Below, piece after piece: positions 1-7,336 of a stretch of 32,204 bases of DNA. The stretch is from positions 1 through 32,204 of the forward strand of contig JACOSX010000027.1 of the NCBI GenBank assembly GCA_016178625.1, read 5' to 3'. The notes below the pieces were generated by a model. The model made no database searches. It was not told where the DNA came from and saw only the letters and a list, made by a program, of their open reading frames with translations. The translations under genes were made by a program, and so were the position numbers. This stretch comes from Ignavibacteria bacterium. GTDB taxonomy: Bacteria; Bacteroidota; Ignavibacteria; UBA10030; SZUA-254. Position 1 is the stretch's first letter. The number at the start of each line of letters is the position of its first letter.

Positions 1-57
1 CCGAAATGTTTCTGTTCGGAATCTAAACGCAGGGCTACGCTGATTGGCAACGCTTGG

Positions 58-130
58 ATGCTGAACAAAAGCATTTCAGCATGACGAGGCCAAAAAGAAC
101 GAAGCAAGCTTCGGGGTATTAAACCCGAAG
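58..130. repeat. Two adjacent palindromic repeat units
   Basis: Two short hairpins lie side by side. The first pairs ATGCTGAA (58-65) with TTCAGCAT (75-82). The second pairs CTTCGGG (109-115) with CCCGAAG (124-130). The look is that of the dispersed palindromic intergenic elements common in Bacteroidota/Ignavibacteria genomes. The in-frame stop of the downstream protein remnant lies within the first hairpin, so the repeat may have interrupted that gene. Copy number elsewhere in the genome cannot be seen from here. Confidence 0.45.
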
Positions 131-285
131 GGAATAAATTCGACAACGTCGTAGTCATCGGGGAGGCTTCACCGCCGCCACCAATAGGTGTCCCCGCACT
201 GAACCCATGGGGAGTGCTTCTCGCGTCGGTGCTGCTTGTTGGAACAGGTATCGCTATGGTGCGGAAGAACGCTCTCCGTGGATAG
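85..285 (+). pseudogene. C-terminal remnant of a surface protein with an IPTL-CTERM-like sorting tail
   Basis: The frame is open from just after a TGA at 82-84 to TAG at 283-285 but has no plausible start codon or ribosome site. Its end reads like a PEP-CTERM/IPTL-CTERM anchor: a Pro-rich linker (PPPPIG), the motif VPALNPWG, a hydrophobic membrane segment of about 17 residues (VLLASVLLVGTGIAMV) and a basic tail (RKNALRG). Upstream of the anchor is NKFDNVVVIGE, which resembles the last strand of an extracellular beta domain. The rest of the gene is either outside the window or was displaced by the repeats at 58-130. Proteins with such tails are exported and handled by an exosortase-like system; that part is family knowledge. 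The coding phase is inferred from the motif alone. Confidence 0.5.
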
Positions 286-306
286 GTGTGGCGATGGAAC
301 AGAGAT

Positions 307-342
307 AATCTCGTTCCCACGGTTTTTAGTGGGAACGAGATT
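307..342. repeat. Perfect 14-bp inverted repeat between convergent genes
   Basis: AATCTCGTTCCCAC (307-320) pairs perfectly with GTGGGAACGAGATT (329-342) around an 8-nt loop. It sits between the end of the plus-strand remnant and the end of the minus-strand kinase. It could act as a bidirectional terminator, but no T-run follows on either strand, so a dispersed repeat is equally likely. Confidence 0.5.
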
Positions 343-390
343 GCTGTAATTAACCGGGATAAAAGCAACTCATGAATGCACCAAATGCAG

Positions 391-434
391 GCAGCGGTTT
401 TGGTCCCAGAAGTCTTTGTGATCAAAACCGCTGC
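391..434. repeat. Perfect 12-bp inverted repeat downstream of the kinase gene
   Basis: GCAGCGGTTTTG (391-402) pairs with CAAAACCGCTGC (423-434) across a 20-nt loop. It lies 27 bp beyond the stop codon of the minus-strand histidine kinase, where a terminator would be expected. The long loop and the absence of a T-tract make its role uncertain. Confidence 0.45.
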
Positions 435-460
435 TTACGCTTTAACAGCGAGACAACATC

Positions 461-2917
461 TTAGCCAGAACCAAGAACAGTATGAACCCTCTTGAGCACG
501 TCATTAAGGATATACGGCTTTTGGATAAAGTCTTTCACACCATTGTTCAAAAGATCGGCGCGAAGGTCGGGATCGAGATAACCACTGGCAATGATCACTC
601 TCACCTGTGGGTTAACTGCTTTCATTCTCTTATACACTTCTCTGCCATTGAGCTTGGGCAAGCCCATGTCGGTCAGGACAAGGGCAACTTGATGTTGATG
701 GCGTGTGTACACTTCTATCCCTTCAAGACCATCTTGAGCGGTTAGCACATCGTATCCCATCCCCTCAAGAATGTCTTTCAACAAACCCAAAAGCATTTCT
801 TCATCTTCAACGACAAGGATCGTCTCGCTTCCTCCCGGAATGTCAACAGGATTCTCTCGCACATCATGAGATATCTCGTCAGCTTGCAGAGTGATGGGAA
901 AGTACAGCGAGAAGGTCGTTCCTTGACCGAGCTGGGTGTCAACGTCAATGAACCCACGATGGTTATTCACGATTCCATACACGACTGCAAGCCCAAGACC
1001 TGTTCCCTTACCAGGTCCTTTCGTGGTGAAGAACGGCTCAAAGATCCGACTTCGTGTGACCTCGTCCATGCCGTGACCCGTATCCATAATATTCACAGAA
1101 ACATATTGTTGCGACTCTGCATCAGAAAATCGTTCCTTCACGTTCATCCCTTCAATAACACTCGTCTGGATGGTCAGCGTCCCACTTTCTTGCATGGCAT
1201 CTTTTGCATTCACGCAGAGGTTAAGCAAGGCTTGATGTATTTGATTATGATCGGCAACGATGGAAGGAATTCTCTGGTCAAGTTGCAGAGAAAAGCTGAT
1301 CGTTCGGGGAAACGTATGTTTCAGCATTTTCTCGAGTTCCTTGACAACGGCATTAATGTTCACCGACTCGAATTCAACGGTGGTTTTCCGGGCGAACGTT
1401 AACATCTGCCGAACAACGGTGGCTCCGCGCTCGGAGGTTTTAATGATTGCTTCAATGCTTCGTGCAAATTCGGCGGGACTGTTCACTTGCTTCTCAAGGA
1501 CGGAGGCGTATCCTGTAATGATGCCGAGAATATTATTGAAATCATGCGCAATACCCCCGGCAAGCGTACCAATACTTTCCATTTTCTGTGAGTGTCGGAG
1601 CTGTTCTTCGAGCCTCCTTTGTTCGCTGACATCGCGGAAACTCCACACTCGTCCTGCGCTTTTTCCACCTATGGATTGCGACTGTGAATAGCGCTCAAAA
1701 ATCCTTCCATCTTTAAATTCCAATACATCATAACTCTCTGCCTCGGGTTGAGCATAAAGCTCTTTCACTTTTTTTAGGAATTCCTCTGGATTCACCAGTT
1801 GATCCAAAACGTACTTAAGAGCCTTCTCGTCGTCTAACGCTTCCATGATGGAATCTGGAATCCGCCACATCTCAACGAATTTTTTGTTATAACTCATTAT
1901 CTTTCCCTGACTATCCACGACCAGGATTCCATCGGCTGTGGATTCTAAGGTCGCCCGCAGGAGCGAGAAGGAACGTTCAAGTTCCTGCTCGGTATGCTTT
2001 CGGTCGGTGATGTCGCGAGATGCCCCCTGAAACCCATTGACCTCCCCTGTTGAATCCAGCAGGGGGACAATCCTGTCTTCCATCCAGCGATATTCTCCGG
2101 TTCTTTTGTGCCGAAAGCGGTACGTACGAATACCTGTGGTTTTTGTCGCATAGATTTTTCGTGTCGTTTCTTTCATTGCGGAAAGGTCATCGGGATGAAC
2201 CATTTGAAGCCAAAAATTCGGAGGCTGGCGTAAAAACTCATCGACGGTGTATCCAAGAACATTTTCTATTTGTGGGCTCACGTATTGGACCGCTCCCAGA
2301 AGCAGGTCGTTTTGAATACTCACACGATAAATCACTTCATTGATGTTTTCAACAATTAAGCGGTATCCTTCTTTACTCTCACGCAAAGATTCCTCGGCTC
2401 GCTTGCGGTCGGTAATATTCCGTACAATTGCCACGATGTTACTTTCCGGCAAGGGAACAAGCCTCGCTTCGTAAAAAAGAATTATGTCGTTCGCGAGCAT
2501 TGAGTACTCAATGTCGACCATTTGCTTCGATGACTGTAGAATATCAATCGCGTTTTGGAAAATCTTGCCGATATTTTGGAGGGGGACATCTTGAATTCTT
2601 TTGCCAAGAAGGGCTTGTGGAGGTAACAGGAAGTCCATGGCTTGCCCCCCTTTACAATCCAGGATTTTTCCTTTGTCATCGAGGAGAAAATACAGATCCG
2701 GTAACGCTTGGAAGATCCCCCGCATCTCGGAATTTGCCTGGACGAGCTCCTGAGAGCTAAGATCCAGCGACCGTTCCAGCATCTTCCGATCATCGTCGAA
2801 CTGGAAATATGCTTCGTTTATTTCGTCGAAGAATCTTCGCCACTCTCCTCCGAGCTTCTCAGCACTTTTGAAATGACGCTTTAACTGGCGCCGCAGGAGA
2901 CTGTGTAATTCCCGCAT
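461..2917 (-). CDS. PAS-PAS-PAS hybrid sensor histidine kinase with C-terminal receiver
   Basis: This 818-residue cytoplasmic hybrid kinase has no clear membrane segment. After a helical N-terminus (about 1-65) come three PAS domains (about 66-175, 180-308, 315-435); the first two end in the PAC-like motif ITDRK. A HisKA domain carries the phospho-accepting His458 in GGIAHDFNN. The HATPase domain shows the N box (NLCVNAKDAM, around 570), G1 box (DTGHGM, 612-617), F box (FEPFFTTK) and G2 box (GKGTGLGLA). A receiver domain (about 698-815) has the phospho-acceptor Asp750 (LTDMGLP), ASGY and Lys800. The gene starts 5 nt after the stop of the FIST gene, and the GGAG ribosome site overlaps that stop, so the two are co-transcribed and probably form one signalling unit. 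No separate output protein is adjacent, so the downstream partner is unknown. Confidence 0.93.
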   Translation of the reverse strand: MRELHSLLRRQLKRHFKSAEKLGGEWRRFFDEINEAYFQFDDDRKMLERSLDLSSQELVQANSEMRGIFQALPDLYFLLDDKGKILDCKGGQAMDFLLPPQALLGKRIQDVPLQNIGKIFQNAIDILQSSKQMVDIEYSMLANDIILFYEARLVPLPESNIVAIVRNITDRKRAEESLRESKEGYRLIVENINEVIYRVSIQNDLLLGAVQYVSPQIENVLGYTVDEFLRQPPNFWLQMVHPDDLSAMKETTRKIYATKTTGIRTYRFRHKRTGEYRWMEDRIVPLLDSTGEVNGFQGASRDITDRKHTEQELERSFSLLRATLESTADGILVVDSQGKIMSYNKKFVEMWRIPDSIMEALDDEKALKYVLDQLVNPEEFLKKVKELYAQPEAESYDVLEFKDGRIFERYSQSQSIGGKSAGRVWSFRDVSEQRRLEEQLRHSQKMESIGTLAGGIAHDFNNILGIITGYASVLEKQVNSPAEFARSIEAIIKTSERGATVVRQMLTFARKTTVEFESVNINAVVKELEKMLKHTFPRTISFSLQLDQRIPSIVADHNQIHQALLNLCVNAKDAMQESGTLTIQTSVIEGMNVKERFSDAESQQYVSVNIMDTGHGMDEVTRSRIFEPFFTTKGPGKGTGLGLAVVYGIVNNHRGFIDVDTQLGQGTTFSLYFPITLQADEISHDVRENPVDIPGGSETILVVEDEEMLLGLLKDILEGMGYDVLTAQDGLEGIEVYTRHQHQVALVLTDMGLPKLNGREVYKRMKAVNPQVRVIIASGYLDPDLRADLLNNGVKDFIQKPYILNDVLKRVHTVLGSG

Positions 2918-2922
2918 TAAAC

Positions 2923-4059
2923 CTACTCCATGAACGCAGTGATTGTCATCGTCTGGTTATGTAGTTCGCACTTTGCGTTTGGTGTGAATGGAGAAATTTC
3001 ACCGTAAGAATAAAAACCGGTCAACACTGTGCCCTCTCCCATAATATCTCGAACACCTTCTACTTCTTCTTCGATTCGCTGCTTCAACACCATTTTCCTT
3101 CCAACACAACTAATAAGGATTGCCAAGTCAGGCGACGACGTATTGAGCGCCTGGAAGCTGGTCTTCGCCGCTCCGGAAGCGCCATCAATAAGCCGATCAA
3201 AGTTAGCTTTCATTAAGCGGACGTATGATCCCTCAGGAACATCACCCGCAAATGTCATGCTTTGCTCCTTCTCGTTGACAGAGAGGATAGTACGCACGAC
3301 GGGAGTTCCACTTTCATCGCTCCGAAGACTCAGAGGAAACAAGAGCCCGGTGGCAGGTAATCCTTTGGCATGATCGCCCAAATACCGTTTATAAAGTTCA
3401 AGTGCTGATTTTCCATCAAGTTCATAGAGAACATTCGCACGCGACTTGGTCACTAAGCGTTCGGGTCCAAAAGAATCCCATCCCCCGAGCGATCCATACC
3501 CGACCTTCAGACGAGTTCCATAAAGTCCAATGATTGCGACGACATCCTTCTCAGGCTTTTCATCCCATAAGACGAGCGTCTCCGAGAAGCGGTCGCCGTC
3601 GCCGGAGAGTCCCCCTGTTACCGTAACTTCTGGTGGCAACTGACTCGTCAACCCCTTCACCAGCTCACTCCCATTGACACCAAGTCCATCCGACAAAACA
3701 AACACATGAACGAGCCCTTCCTTATTGATCGACTTCGCCAGGCGCATTCCTGCCTCGTGGCTATCTTTGACTTCATTGATTTTTATTCGCGCTCCGTGTA
3801 CTCGTGTGTGTTCGAATTGGATTGCAGTTACTACAAGAGAATCATCAGTCACCTCCGTGCCGCAGATTTCACCCGCTGTAGAGCAACCAAGAAGATGTGC
3901 GTTTGGATAAATTTTTCTGAGATAGTCATAATGCAGGCGGTCTTTGAGGATCGGTGTAGCACCGAAGACTAAAACAAGCTGTGCTTTGTCGTGCAACCGA
4001 CCTGGTTCATGAGGTTGCCACCCGTTCGCTCGCCCCCACCTTGATTGTTCAAGGAACAT
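2923..4059 (-). CDS. FIST N/C domain sensory protein
   Basis: The 378-residue soluble protein contains FIST_N (about 27-217) followed by FIST_C (about 218-360). Recognisable family motifs are GCSTAGEI (58-65), GGLSGDGDRF (149-158), ILISCVGRK (around 314-322) and GFYSYGEISP (348-357). FIST proteins are intracellular ligand sensors usually coupled to kinases or cyclic-di-GMP enzymes. NosP-type members bind haem and nitric oxide and are encoded beside hybrid kinases. The ATG at 4059 is preceded by AGGAG at good spacing. It is the first gene of a two-gene operon with the histidine kinase 5 nt downstream, so it most likely supplies ligand input to that kinase. The ligand itself cannot be told from sequence. 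Confidence 0.92.
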   Translation of the reverse strand: MFLEQSRWGRANGWQPHEPGRLHDKAQLVLVFGATPILKDRLHYDYLRKIYPNAHLLGCSTAGEICGTEVTDDSLVVTAIQFEHTRVHGARIKINEVKDSHEAGMRLAKSINKEGLVHVFVLSDGLGVNGSELVKGLTSQLPPEVTVTGGLSGDGDRFSETLVLWDEKPEKDVVAIIGLYGTRLKVGYGSLGGWDSFGPERLVTKSRANVLYELDGKSALELYKRYLGDHAKGLPATGLLFPLSLRSDESGTPVVRTILSVNEKEQSMTFAGDVPEGSYVRLMKANFDRLIDGASGAAKTSFQALNTSSPDLAILISCVGRKMVLKQRIEEEVEGVRDIMGEGTVLTGFYSYGEISPFTPNAKCELHNQTMTITAFME

Positions 4060-4086
4060 GTTGGTTCTCCTATTTTTTGATGGTTA

Positions 4087-4114
4087 AAGATATGAAATTT
4101 ATTTCTTTCTACAA
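4087..4114 (-). promoter_or_regulatory. Probable promoter of the FIST-kinase operon
   Basis: Read on the minus strand, TTGTAG (4114-4109) and TATCTT (4092-4087) are separated by 16 nt in an A/T-rich stretch, about 28 bp ahead of the FIST start codon. This is a reasonable sigma70-type match but not tested. Confidence 0.45.
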
Positions 4115-4500
4115 ATGTTGAGGGACACGGAAAAACCCGCTGTGATCTCTGCCACTCGCAGTTTAATACACATGAGACGCTGATTTTTTCCTTAGAGGGC
4201 GTGAATAACCTGCGAGCAATCTCCAGGAAGAGGCAAGGGAAAGGAATTATGAAAAGACAGCAAAAGTCGCATGAACCGCTGCCGACCTCGGCTCATTTCT
4301 TGCGATCACGCCTGAACATCTCCGCACATCAATCCCACTCGCAATCTCGATTGCAATTTGTGGCAGATACGAGAAGGTCCTGTCACTCTTGCGATTATGA
4401 TTTTATTCCCTTCCGGATTGAATAATTCGAAGCCTGTTTCATTATGTTGAATTGTTTTTTATCGACGCACACCGTGGATTGCTGAACGGTAGTTCATTTC
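4115..4500. other. Divergent intergenic region with no convincing gene
   Basis: About 390 bp lie between the two divergent promoters. Only a 58-codon reading frame from ATG 4250 with an AAAGGA upstream is seen; its product has no domain, membrane segment or natural-looking composition. A small hairpin, GCAAT-CTCG-ATTGC (4341-4354), is present. I see no riboswitch, tRNA or known operator here. The length leaves room for regulator binding sites for either operon. Confidence 0.4.
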
Positions 4501-4529
4501 TTGAATAAATGAAAAAAAATCCGTATACT
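4501..4529 (+). promoter_or_regulatory. Strong sigma70-like promoter for the cupredoxin/oxidase cluster
   Basis: TTGAAT (4501-4506) and TATACT (4524-4529) are separated by exactly 17 nt, with an A-rich spacer. Transcription would begin near 4536, giving a 5' leader of about 108 nt before the ATG at 4644. It is the only good promoter seen before the terminal-oxidase genes, which may therefore depend on it at least in part. Confidence 0.65.
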
Positions 4530-4539
4530 TATTGCCTAA

Positions 4540-4590
4540 ACAGGTGACCCGTCGATGCAGCTTCATGCTGTAAGAAATGCAACACCCTGT
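4540..4590 (+). promoter_or_regulatory. Possible structured 5' leader at the predicted mRNA start
   Basis: ACAGGTG (4540-4546) can pair with CACCCTGT (4583-4590) with one bulged base, enclosing a smaller hairpin CAGC-TTCAT-GCTG (4558-4570). The structure would sit at the extreme 5' end of the predicted transcript. It could stabilise the mRNA or be a regulatory element; it matches no riboswitch class I recognise. Confidence 0.3.
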
Positions 4591-4643
4591 TCAAAATAAG
4601 ACCAATAGAATTTATTATCCAACAATCACTTAGGAGACTACCT

Positions 4644-5351
4644 ATGTCCAGTAAACTGCGGCTTCCCTCTTTTCTTCTTACCACACTCTGCCTTGTAGCG
4701 ATGCAGGCATTTGCAGGAAATGTAACTGGAAAGATTAATTTCAAAGGGGCGAAACCCAACCTTCCCGCCATCACCATGAACGCTGATCAGAAATGTCTCA
4801 AGATGCACGGTGGCAAGACCGTTGCGTCAGAGCAAGTTGTTGTGAACCCCAATAACACGCTCCGATACGCACTCGTATATGTGAAGAAGGGTCTTGAAGG
4901 AAAGAAATTCCCGACTGCCAAGGATAAAATGACAATCGATCAAAAAGGATGTATGTACAACCCGCATGTGTTCGGCATGATGGCTGGTCAATCCCTCGAG
5001 ATACTCAACAGCGATCCAGTAATTCACAATATTCATGCTCTCCCAAAAAATAGCACACAGTTCAACATCGGTCAACCCAAGCAAGGACAAAAAACGACTA
5101 AGACGTTTGATAAACCCGAAATGCCGGTGAAAGTGAAGTGCGATGTTCATCCATGGATGGGCGCGTGGATTGGGGTGTTCGATCATCCATTCTATGCAGT
5201 CAGCGACGATAAAGGAAATTTCACAATCAAGAATCTTCCTGCCGGCGAATATGAGATCGAAGCCTGGCACGAGAAGTATGGTAGCCAGTCGATGAAGGTT
5301 ACCGTTGGCGCTTCCGATACGAAGACCGCTGACTTTACCTTCGGTCAGTAA
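4644..5351 (+). CDS. Secreted cupredoxin-like protein with carboxypeptidase-regulatory-like C-terminus
   Basis: The 235-residue protein begins with a signal peptide (about 1-24, ending AFAG), so it acts outside the cytoplasmic membrane. The middle has the fold and spacing of a plastocyanin/azurin-type domain. Candidate copper ligands are His128 (VIHNIH), Cys166, His169 and Met172 in KCDVHPWMGAW. The last 45 residues (GNFTIKNLPAGEYEIEAWHEKYG) match a CarboxypepD_reg/SdrD_B-type beta sandwich, as in methylamine-utilisation-like proteins. TAGGAG lies 7 nt before the ATG. It directly precedes ctaD (77-nt gap), which suggests a small electron carrier to the oxidase or a copper-handling protein. 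No haem-binding CXXCH is present. The role is inferred from the ligand set and its position. Confidence 0.8.
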   Translation: MSSKLRLPSFLLTTLCLVAMQAFAGNVTGKINFKGAKPNLPAITMNADQKCLKMHGGKTVASEQVVVNPNNTLRYALVYVKKGLEGKKFPTAKDKMTIDQKGCMYNPHVFGMMAGQSLEILNSDPVIHNIHALPKNSTQFNIGQPKQGQKTTKTFDKPEMPVKVKCDVHPWMGAWIGVFDHPFYAVSDDKGNFTIKNLPAGEYEIEAWHEKYGSQSMKVTVGASDTKTADFTFGQ

Positions 5352-5428
5352 ACGATCGAGCTTGTTTCTCCTCGCTCAATAGTTCAGAACATCACGATTC
5401 CAATAACGTTGATTTGGGATAAAATCCT

Positions 5429-7330
5429 ATGAGTACAAACAACACGACACCCGTCAGTGTCGCGGCGGCACCACACGTTGATTATCACCATCATGAGGAA
5501 CCTTCCTTCTGGCGGAAGTACGTTTTCTCCCCCGACCACAAGGTGATCGGCATCCAGTACGGGCTCACTGCCTTGTTCTTCTTGTTCTTTGGTTTCACGC
5601 TGATGATGATCATGAGGTGGCAGCTCGCATATCCCGAGAAAGCAATTCCTGCACTTCAGTTTGTCATTCCGATTGCAGTCATCGGTCTCATTCTTCTTTT
5701 CCTCTCGAAATTCAAACCATCTATTACCATGTTAATGGGATTTGTATTTCTTGGGATGGCTGCACTCGTGAGTTATTTGACATCGGGTGAAGAACGGATG
5801 CCGGGTGGCGTGATGTTACCTGAATTTTACAATCAGCTTGGCGCGATGCATGGAACGATCATGGTGTTCCTGGGAGTCGTGCCATTGGCGGTTGGTGCCT
5901 TCGGCAACTACATCATGCCGTTGCAGATCGGTGCGCCCGATATGGCGTTCCCGAAACTGAACATGACAAGTTACTGGGTATATTTCATCGGAGGCGTCAC
6001 GATGCTCGCGAGCTTTTTCGTTCCGGGCGGGGCAGCAAACTCCGGATGGACGTCATACGCTCCACTCTCAGTTATTGCCACAACGGGACAAACGCTCTGG
6101 CTGATCGGCATGGTCTTCCTCATCACCTCATCTCTCCTTGGTTCAGTGAATTTTATCGTGACAATTATACAACTACGGGCGAAGGGTTTAACATTCATGC
6201 GCCTGCCATTTTTTGTGTGGGCTCAGTTCGTAACGTCGTTCCTCCTCTTGTTGGCGTTTCCACCCCTTGAAGCAGCAGGAGTCTTGCAATTGATGGATCG
6301 TATCGCCGGCACAAGCTTCTTCATGCCTGCCGGATTGGTTGTGAGCGGTCAACAACTGCCGTATACCGGCGGCGGAAGCCCTTTGTTATGGCAGCATCTC
6401 TTCTGGTTCCTCGCTCACCCCGAAGTGTATGTGCTCATATTACCGGCTCTGGGAATCGTCGCGGAGATTATTGCGAATAATTCCCGGAAGCCGCTGTGGG
6501 GATATAAGTCGCTCGTCTTCGCCGTGATATTTCTCGGATTTATGTCGTTCATCGTGTGGGCACACCATATGTTTCTCACGGGAATGGGAACCGCCATTAG
6601 CGCATTTTTTCAGACGACGACGATGATCATCTCGATCCCATCTGTGATCATCCTCTCCGTGTTGTTTATCTCACTCTACGGTGCATCCTTGCGATTTAAT
6701 ACACCGATGCTCTTTGCACTCGCATTTCTCCCGATGTTCGGAATCGGTGGTTTAACAGGACTGCCTTTAGGTCTCGCGGCTTCCGATATTCCACTCCACG
6801 ATACATACTATGTTATTGGACATTTCCACTATGTCGTCGCCCCAGGGACAATTTTCGGACTCTTCGCAGGGATCTATTACTGGTTTCCCAAATTCACGGG
6901 GAAGGCTATGAATGAAAAACTTGGAAAGATACACTTCTGGGGTTCATTCGTCTGCATGAACTTCATTTTCTTCCCCATGTTGATCCAGGGCCTGGCTGGG
7001 GTATCACGAAGATTGTACGACGGCGGTCAACAGTATGCCCATGCACAGGGAGTCTTGCACCTGAACGAAGTCACGTCGGTCGCCGCTTGGGTGATGGCCC
7101 TTTTTCAGATCGTGTTTATCATCAACCTCTTTTTAACCCTGCGCAAGAAGGAAAAGGTCGGCGATAATTACTGGGAAGCTACTACTCTCGAGTGGTCAGC
7201 AACAACTTCTCCGCCGCTGGCACATGGTAACTTCGCTACCGTCCCGGAAGTGTACCGAGGTCCTTACGAGTACAGTGTCCCCGGACATTCAAAAGATTAT
7301 ACTCCTCAAAACGAATTAGTAAAGGCTTGA
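5429..7330 (+). CDS. ctaD: Cytochrome c oxidase subunit I, A-type, lacking the K-channel lysine
   Basis: The 633-residue integral membrane catalytic subunit reduces O2 to water and pumps protons. Ligands visible: haem a His141 (AMHGT) and His467, haem a3 His465 (GHFHY), CuB His330 and the His379-His380 pair (VWAHHMF), and the cross-linked Tyr334 within HPEVY. D-channel residues are kept: Asp171 (GAPDMAFP), Asn160, Asn178 and Glu332. The K-channel lysine is replaced by Ile408 (IPSVII where most have IPTGIK), and the channel serine after HPEVY is Ala. The propionate-clamp arginines Arg527-Arg528 are present. Between TM1 and TM2 about 60 extra residues form two more hydrophobic segments (about 75-95 and 99-120), longer than usual members. 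First gene of the oxidase block; ctaE follows after 6 nt. Confidence 0.97.
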   Translation: MSTNNTTPVSVAAAPHVDYHHHEEPSFWRKYVFSPDHKVIGIQYGLTALFFLFFGFTLMMIMRWQLAYPEKAIPALQFVIPIAVIGLILLFLSKFKPSITMLMGFVFLGMAALVSYLTSGEERMPGGVMLPEFYNQLGAMHGTIMVFLGVVPLAVGAFGNYIMPLQIGAPDMAFPKLNMTSYWVYFIGGVTMLASFFVPGGAANSGWTSYAPLSVIATTGQTLWLIGMVFLITSSLLGSVNFIVTIIQLRAKGLTFMRLPFFVWAQFVTSFLLLLAFPPLEAAGVLQLMDRIAGTSFFMPAGLVVSGQQLPYTGGGSPLLWQHLFWFLAHPEVYVLILPALGIVAEIIANNSRKPLWGYKSLVFAVIFLGFMSFIVWAHHMFLTGMGTAISAFFQTTTMIISIPSVIILSVLFISLYGASLRFNTPMLFALAFLPMFGIGGLTGLPLGLAASDIPLHDTYYVIGHFHYVVAPGTIFGLFAGIYYWFPKFTGKAMNEKLGKIHFWGSFVCMNFIFFPMLIQGLAGVSRRLYDGGQQYAHAQGVLHLNEVTSVAAWVMALFQIVFIINLFLTLRKKEKVGDNYWEATTLEWSATTSPPLAHGNFATVPEVYRGPYEYSVPGHSKDYTPQNELVKA

Positions 7331-7336
7331 TCCCCG

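Noticed and set aside
866-1402. 178-codon plus-strand frame
   Set aside because: Antisense shadow of the histidine kinase, whose domains account for the sequence.
4250-4425. Possible 58-residue small protein with AAAGGA ahead of its ATG
   Set aside because: No hydrophobic segment, motif or homology that I recognise, and the composition is Ser/His/Arg-rich as in random frames; left as intergenic.
4115-4500. Cobalamin-type riboswitch in the divergent intergenic region
   Set aside because: A GCCACT-like string occurs near 4150, but the other conserved boxes and helices are missing.
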